From Caldifarciminota bacterium (GTDB taxonomy: Bacteria > Hydrothermota > Hydrothermia > LBFQ01 > DSFT01): a DNA stretch of 16,869 bases. The DNA lies in contig JANXBH010000021.1 of the NCBI GenBank assembly GCA_025060695.1, positions 1 through 16,869 of the forward strand, given 5' to 3'. Below the pieces are notes generated by a model. That model was not told the origin of the DNA. It saw only the letters and a program-made list of their open reading frames with translations, and made no database searches. Of the stretch, positions 14,019-16,869 are shown in pieces (positions within the stretch are counted from its first letter, which is position 1; each line of letters opens with the position of its first letter). The position numbers and the translations under genes are program-made.

Positions 14019-15482
14019 ATGAACGAGTATAAAATCTTTATAAATGGGAATTTCATAGAAGGAAATGGAGGTATGGGCGAGGTTATAAATCCACACGATA
14101 ATAAGGTAATTGCTAAATACTACATTGCAAGTAAAGAAGATGTAGACTTAGCTGTGAAGTCAGCAAGACAAGGCTTTGAAAAATGGAGAAATACTCCTAT
14201 AAATAAAAGAATTAGAATACTTCAAAATTTATCAAAATTACTACAAGAAAATGTTGACAAAATTGCGGAAATTGAAAGTTTAAATGTAGGAAAACCCATA
14301 AATGCCTCAAAGGGAGAAATTCTTGCAGGAATAAATGTTTTAGATTTTTATATAGGTGCTATAAATAAAATTATGGGTGAAACTATTCCTACATTACCTG
14401 GTTTATTTAACTATACTATTAGAGAACCTATAGGTGTTTGTGCTCTTATTGTTCCTTGGAATTATCCATTTATGTTAACGATGTGGAAAATATCTCCCGC
14501 TCTCGCTTGTGGAAATAGTGTTATTATTAAGCCTGCAAGTTGGACACCATTAACAGCTATTGAACTTGCAAAACTATGCAAAGAAGCAGGTATTCCTGAT
14601 GGAGTAGTAAATGTTATAACTGGTCCGGGAAATACAATAGGCTCTTATCTTGTAAGTCATGAAGGTGTAGATAAAATCTCATTTACAGGAGAAACTAAAA
14701 CTGGTTCAGAAATTATGAAATTAGCAAGTAATACTGTCAAAAGGATTTCGTTAGAACTTGGTGGAAAGTCCGCAAATATTGTATTTGAAGATGCTGACAT
14801 AGATGAAGCGGTAAATGGTTCAATTTGGGGTATATTCTATAATTCTGGTCAATCTTGCGAAGCAAGGAGTAGACTATTTGTTCAGAAAAACATATATGAT
14901 AAGTTTTTATCAGCTTTTCTTGAAAAAACTAAAAAAATAAAAATTGGAAATCCAATTTTAAAAGAAACCCAAATGGGACCAATTATAACAAGGACTCATT
15001 TAAACAATGTCCATAGTATAGTAGAGAGAGGAATAGAAGAAGGAGCAAAAGTTGTCTATGGTGCAAAGAAAATAGAAACCGAGGATTTAAAAGATGGAAA
15101 CTATTATTTACCAACTATATTGGAGTTAGAAAGTACTAACAATACATGCTTTAAAGAAGAAATATTTGGACCTGTTGTAGTAATAATGCCTTTTGAAACA
15201 GAGGAAGAAGTTATAGAGCTTGCAAATGATAGTAAATATGGTCTTGCAGGAACAATATGGACGAGGGATGTAAAACGTGCAATTAGGGTAAGTAGTTCTA
15301 TAAGAGCAGGAAGCATTACTGTAAATCATCCACTAACTGCAATACCAGGACTTCCATTCGGCGGATATAAGCAGTCTGGTTTTGGAAGAGAACTTTCATT
15401 AGATGCTATTGATTTATTTACAGAAAAGAAGAGTGTAATTTATAAATACGATGAAAATCCATTTAACCCATGGAACTTGTAG
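14019..15482 (+). CDS. NAD(P)-dependent aldehyde dehydrogenase
   Basis: Oxidises an aldehyde to the acid with NAD(P). The family residues are all present: Asn148 (VPWNYP), Lys171 (IKPASWTPL), Glu246 (LELGGKSANIVF) and catalytic Cys280 (NSGQSCEARSRLFV). EEIFGPVVVIMPF and PFGGYKQSGFGREL complete the C-terminal half. 487 residues is full length. The sequence looks like the betaine-aldehyde/aminobutyraldehyde branch (RLFVQ after the Cys, AIPGLPFGGYKQSG), but the substrate cannot be fixed. It heads a unit with nuoF and overlaps it by 13 bases, so its product may feed NADH straight into Complex I; that link is inference. Confidence 0.94.
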   Translation: MNEYKIFINGNFIEGNGGMGEVINPHDNKVIAKYYIASKEDVDLAVKSARQGFEKWRNTPINKRIRILQNLSKLLQENVDKIAEIESLNVGKPINASKGEILAGINVLDFYIGAINKIMGETIPTLPGLFNYTIREPIGVCALIVPWNYPFMLTMWKISPALACGNSVIIKPASWTPLTAIELAKLCKEAGIPDGVVNVITGPGNTIGSYLVSHEGVDKISFTGETKTGSEIMKLASNTVKRISLELGGKSANIVFEDADIDEAVNGSIWGIFYNSGQSCEARSRLFVQKNIYDKFLSAFLEKTKKIKIGNPILKETQMGPIITRTHLNNVHSIVERGIEEGAKVVYGAKKIETEDLKDGNYYLPTILELESTNNTCFKEEIFGPVVVIMPFETEEEVIELANDSKYGLAGTIWTRDVKRAIRVSSSIRAGSITVNHPLTAIPGLPFGGYKQSGFGRELSLDAIDLFTEKKSVIYKYDENPFNPWNL

Positions 15483-16714
15483 AAAAGAGACTAATTCTAT
15501 CATATACTGACGATGAAGGTTCAATTACTATAGAAAATTATATCAAAAAAGGTGGATATAAAGCATTGAGAAAAGCACTGGAAATGCGACCAGAAGAAAT
15601 TATAGAGGAGGTAAAAAAGTCTGGTCTTAGAGGAAGGGGTGGTGCAGGATTTCCTACAGGACAAAAGTGGTCTTTTGTTCCGAATGACGGAAACGAGCAT
15701 TATCTTGTAATAAATGCAGATGAAGGAGAACCTGGAACTTTTAAAGATAGAGAAATATTAGAAAAGGCACCTCATCTCTTAATTGAAGGTGCAATCATAT
15801 CAGCATATGCAATTAAAGCAAATGAAGGATTTATATATTTAAGAGCGGAATATATGGATGCATTCAAAATTCTAAAAGATGCTATAATTGAGGCCTATAA
15901 CAATAGTCTGCTTGGAAAAAACATCTTGGGTAGTAATTTTTCATTTGATTTACATTTATATCCAGGTGCAGGTGCATACATATGCGGAGAAGAAACCGCA
16001 CTATTAAATTCTCTTGAAGGGAAAAGAGGCATACCAAGATTAAAACCACCATTTCCTGCAATAAAGGGTCTTTATGGAAAACCTACAGTAGTAAATAATG
16101 TGGAAACAATAGCTAACATTCCAATTATTATAAATAATGGTGGAGATTGGTATAAAAAGCTTGGAACTGAAAAAAGCACAGGAACTAAGATATTTACAAT
16201 TAGTGGAGCGGTAAAAGAACCAAAAGTATGCGAATTTGAATTAGGAAAAATTACATTTAGACAGCTTATTGAGTATGCTGGTGGAATAAGGGAAGGTTCT
16301 AAACTGGTAGGAGTTATTCCAGGAGGACTTTCCGCACCAATTCTAATAAATGATGAAATTGATATTCCTGCCACTTATGAAGATTGTTCTTTAAAGAATA
16401 CTATGCTTGGAAGTGGTGCAGTAATAGTAATTGACGATAAGATACCATTAGCAAAAATTATTAGAAGGTCAATACAATTTTTTGCATTTGAAAGTTGTGG
16501 TTGGTGCACTCCCTGTAGAGATGGTCTTCCATGGGCTACAAGGATTTTAAGAAAAATTGAAGTAGGAAATGGTAGAAGAGAGGATTTAGATACACTTTAT
16601 GAAATTTGTAATTACATTAAAGGAAAGACTTTTTGTGCACTTGGAGAGGGAGCGCAGTGGATATTAAGGGTTTATATTGAAAAATTTGGTGAGAAAATTC
16701 TAACTCAAGGTTAA
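15470..16714 (+). CDS. nuoF: NADH-quinone oxidoreductase subunit F
   Basis: FMN- and NADH-binding subunit of Complex I (51 kDa type), 414 residues. The FMN/NADH site is visible as SGLRGRGGAGFPTGQKW (about 51-67) and the INADEGEPGTFKDRE stretch, followed by GAGAYICGEETALLNSLEG. The N3 4Fe-4S cluster ligands are Cys343, Cys346 and Cys349 (ESCGWCTPCRDG) and Cys389 (KTFCALGEG). Its ATG lies within the last 13 bases of the aldehyde dehydrogenase gene, with no strong Shine-Dalgarno. NuoE, its usual upstream partner, is absent here. A stand-alone NuoF could also serve as the diaphorase part of a hydrogenase or formate dehydrogenase; the short N-terminus fits plain NuoF. Confidence 0.94.
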   Translation: MELVEKRLILSYTDDEGSITIENYIKKGGYKALRKALEMRPEEIIEEVKKSGLRGRGGAGFPTGQKWSFVPNDGNEHYLVINADEGEPGTFKDREILEKAPHLLIEGAIISAYAIKANEGFIYLRAEYMDAFKILKDAIIEAYNNSLLGKNILGSNFSFDLHLYPGAGAYICGEETALLNSLEGKRGIPRLKPPFPAIKGLYGKPTVVNNVETIANIPIIINNGGDWYKKLGTEKSTGTKIFTISGAVKEPKVCEFELGKITFRQLIEYAGGIREGSKLVGVIPGGLSAPILINDEIDIPATYEDCSLKNTMLGSGAVIVIDDKIPLAKIIRRSIQFFAFESCGWCTPCRDGLPWATRILRKIEVGNGRREDLDTLYEICNYIKGKTFCALGEGAQWILRVYIEKFGEKILTQG

Positions 16715-16732
16715 TCTTTTATCTTTAAAATT

Positions 16733-16746
16733 TAAAATATTAATTA
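16733..16746 (+). promoter_or_regulatory. -10 box before the last, partial gene
   Basis: TAAAAT at 16733-16738 is followed by 8 bases and ATG at 16747, matching the leaderless pattern. A further TAAAAT is at 16726-16731. Confidence 0.5.
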
Positions 16747-16869
16747 ATGGAGGTTGGAAGTGTGGTGGTCTATCTTATATCATCACTTTACGTAAATGGG
16801 CATGAAGTAGATGAGGGTAGTATTTACGACATAGGGCGTGATGCGAGGTATCACATAATAAAGATAGAA
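16747..16869 (+). CDS. partial ORF at window end, unknown
   Basis: An ATG at 16747 opens a frame of 41 codons that is still open at the window edge. It reads MEVGSVVVYLISSLYVNGHE and continues with DEGSIYDIGRDARYHIIK. I do not recognise it; the short piece looks soluble. Two starts compete: ATG 16747 fits the leaderless rule, while GTG at 16762 would have GGAGG (16749-16753) 8 bases upstream as a Shine-Dalgarno. The frame is the same. Confidence 0.6.
   Translation, partial: MEVGSVVVYLISSLYVNGHEVDEGSIYDIGRDARYHIIKIE

Noticed and set aside
1-16869. tRNA genes, CRISPR repeats, riboswitches
   Set aside because: I saw no cloverleaf, no regularly spaced repeats and no leader long enough to hold a riboswitch; untranslated gaps after 2411 are all under about 130 bases.

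Overview
The window comes from an AT-rich bacterium. Bacterial identity rests on ribosomal protein S16, RimM, an RluA/RluD-type pseudouridine synthase and NuoF. Heavy use of AGA/AGG for Arg and ATA for Ile, short proteins and very tight packing suggest a thermophile. An Aquificota-like or other deep-branching hot-spring lineage is possible, but I cannot fix the taxon from this sequence. There are no rRNA, tRNA or CRISPR features.

Layout. 1-888 holds a Dam-type DNA adenine methylase that is visibly richer in GC than what follows. 889-1475 is decayed DNA that resembles a DDE transposase broken across three frames. 1476-2394 is the remnant of an OPT-family oligopeptide transporter that has lost its N-terminal half and carries several frameshifts and deletions. 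From 2411 the tightly packed host genome begins: rpsP-khpA-rimM plus a 59-residue membrane/coiled-coil ORF; rluD (-) and a GT4 glycosyltransferase (+), divergent; a transglutaminase-like lipoprotein and glutamine-dependent NAD synthetase (-); an MFS transporter (+); a PHP-type tyrosine phosphatase (-); a cobalamin-binding mutase subunit with cytidine deaminase (+); pstC-pstA with a cory-CC-star-like small protein (+); a tiny minus-strand ORF divergent from a conserved exported protein; an aldehyde dehydrogenase overlapping nuoF (+); and a partial ORF running off the end.

The most striking feature is a start-site rule. Most genes that begin a transcription unit have a TAAAAT (or TATAAA/TATAAT) box whose last base lies 7-9 bases before the start codon. 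That is the normal distance from a bacterial -10 box to +1, so these mRNAs are predicted to be leaderless. Genes inside operons start by overlap or, in the case of khpA, behind a Shine-Dalgarno. Four divergent pairs are separated by only 16-36 bp containing both -10 boxes. The rule also suggests that the glycosyltransferase and the MFS transporter start at ATT and ATA. In both cases the extension restores a conserved N-terminal element (first Rossmann strand, first membrane helix), and no ATG/GTG/TTG exists upstream in frame.

Functionally the genes are ordinary housekeeping (ribosome maturation, NAD synthesis, phosphate uptake, Complex I, nucleoside salvage) with some envelope functions. No defence or secondary-metabolite system is evident beyond the orphan methylase.
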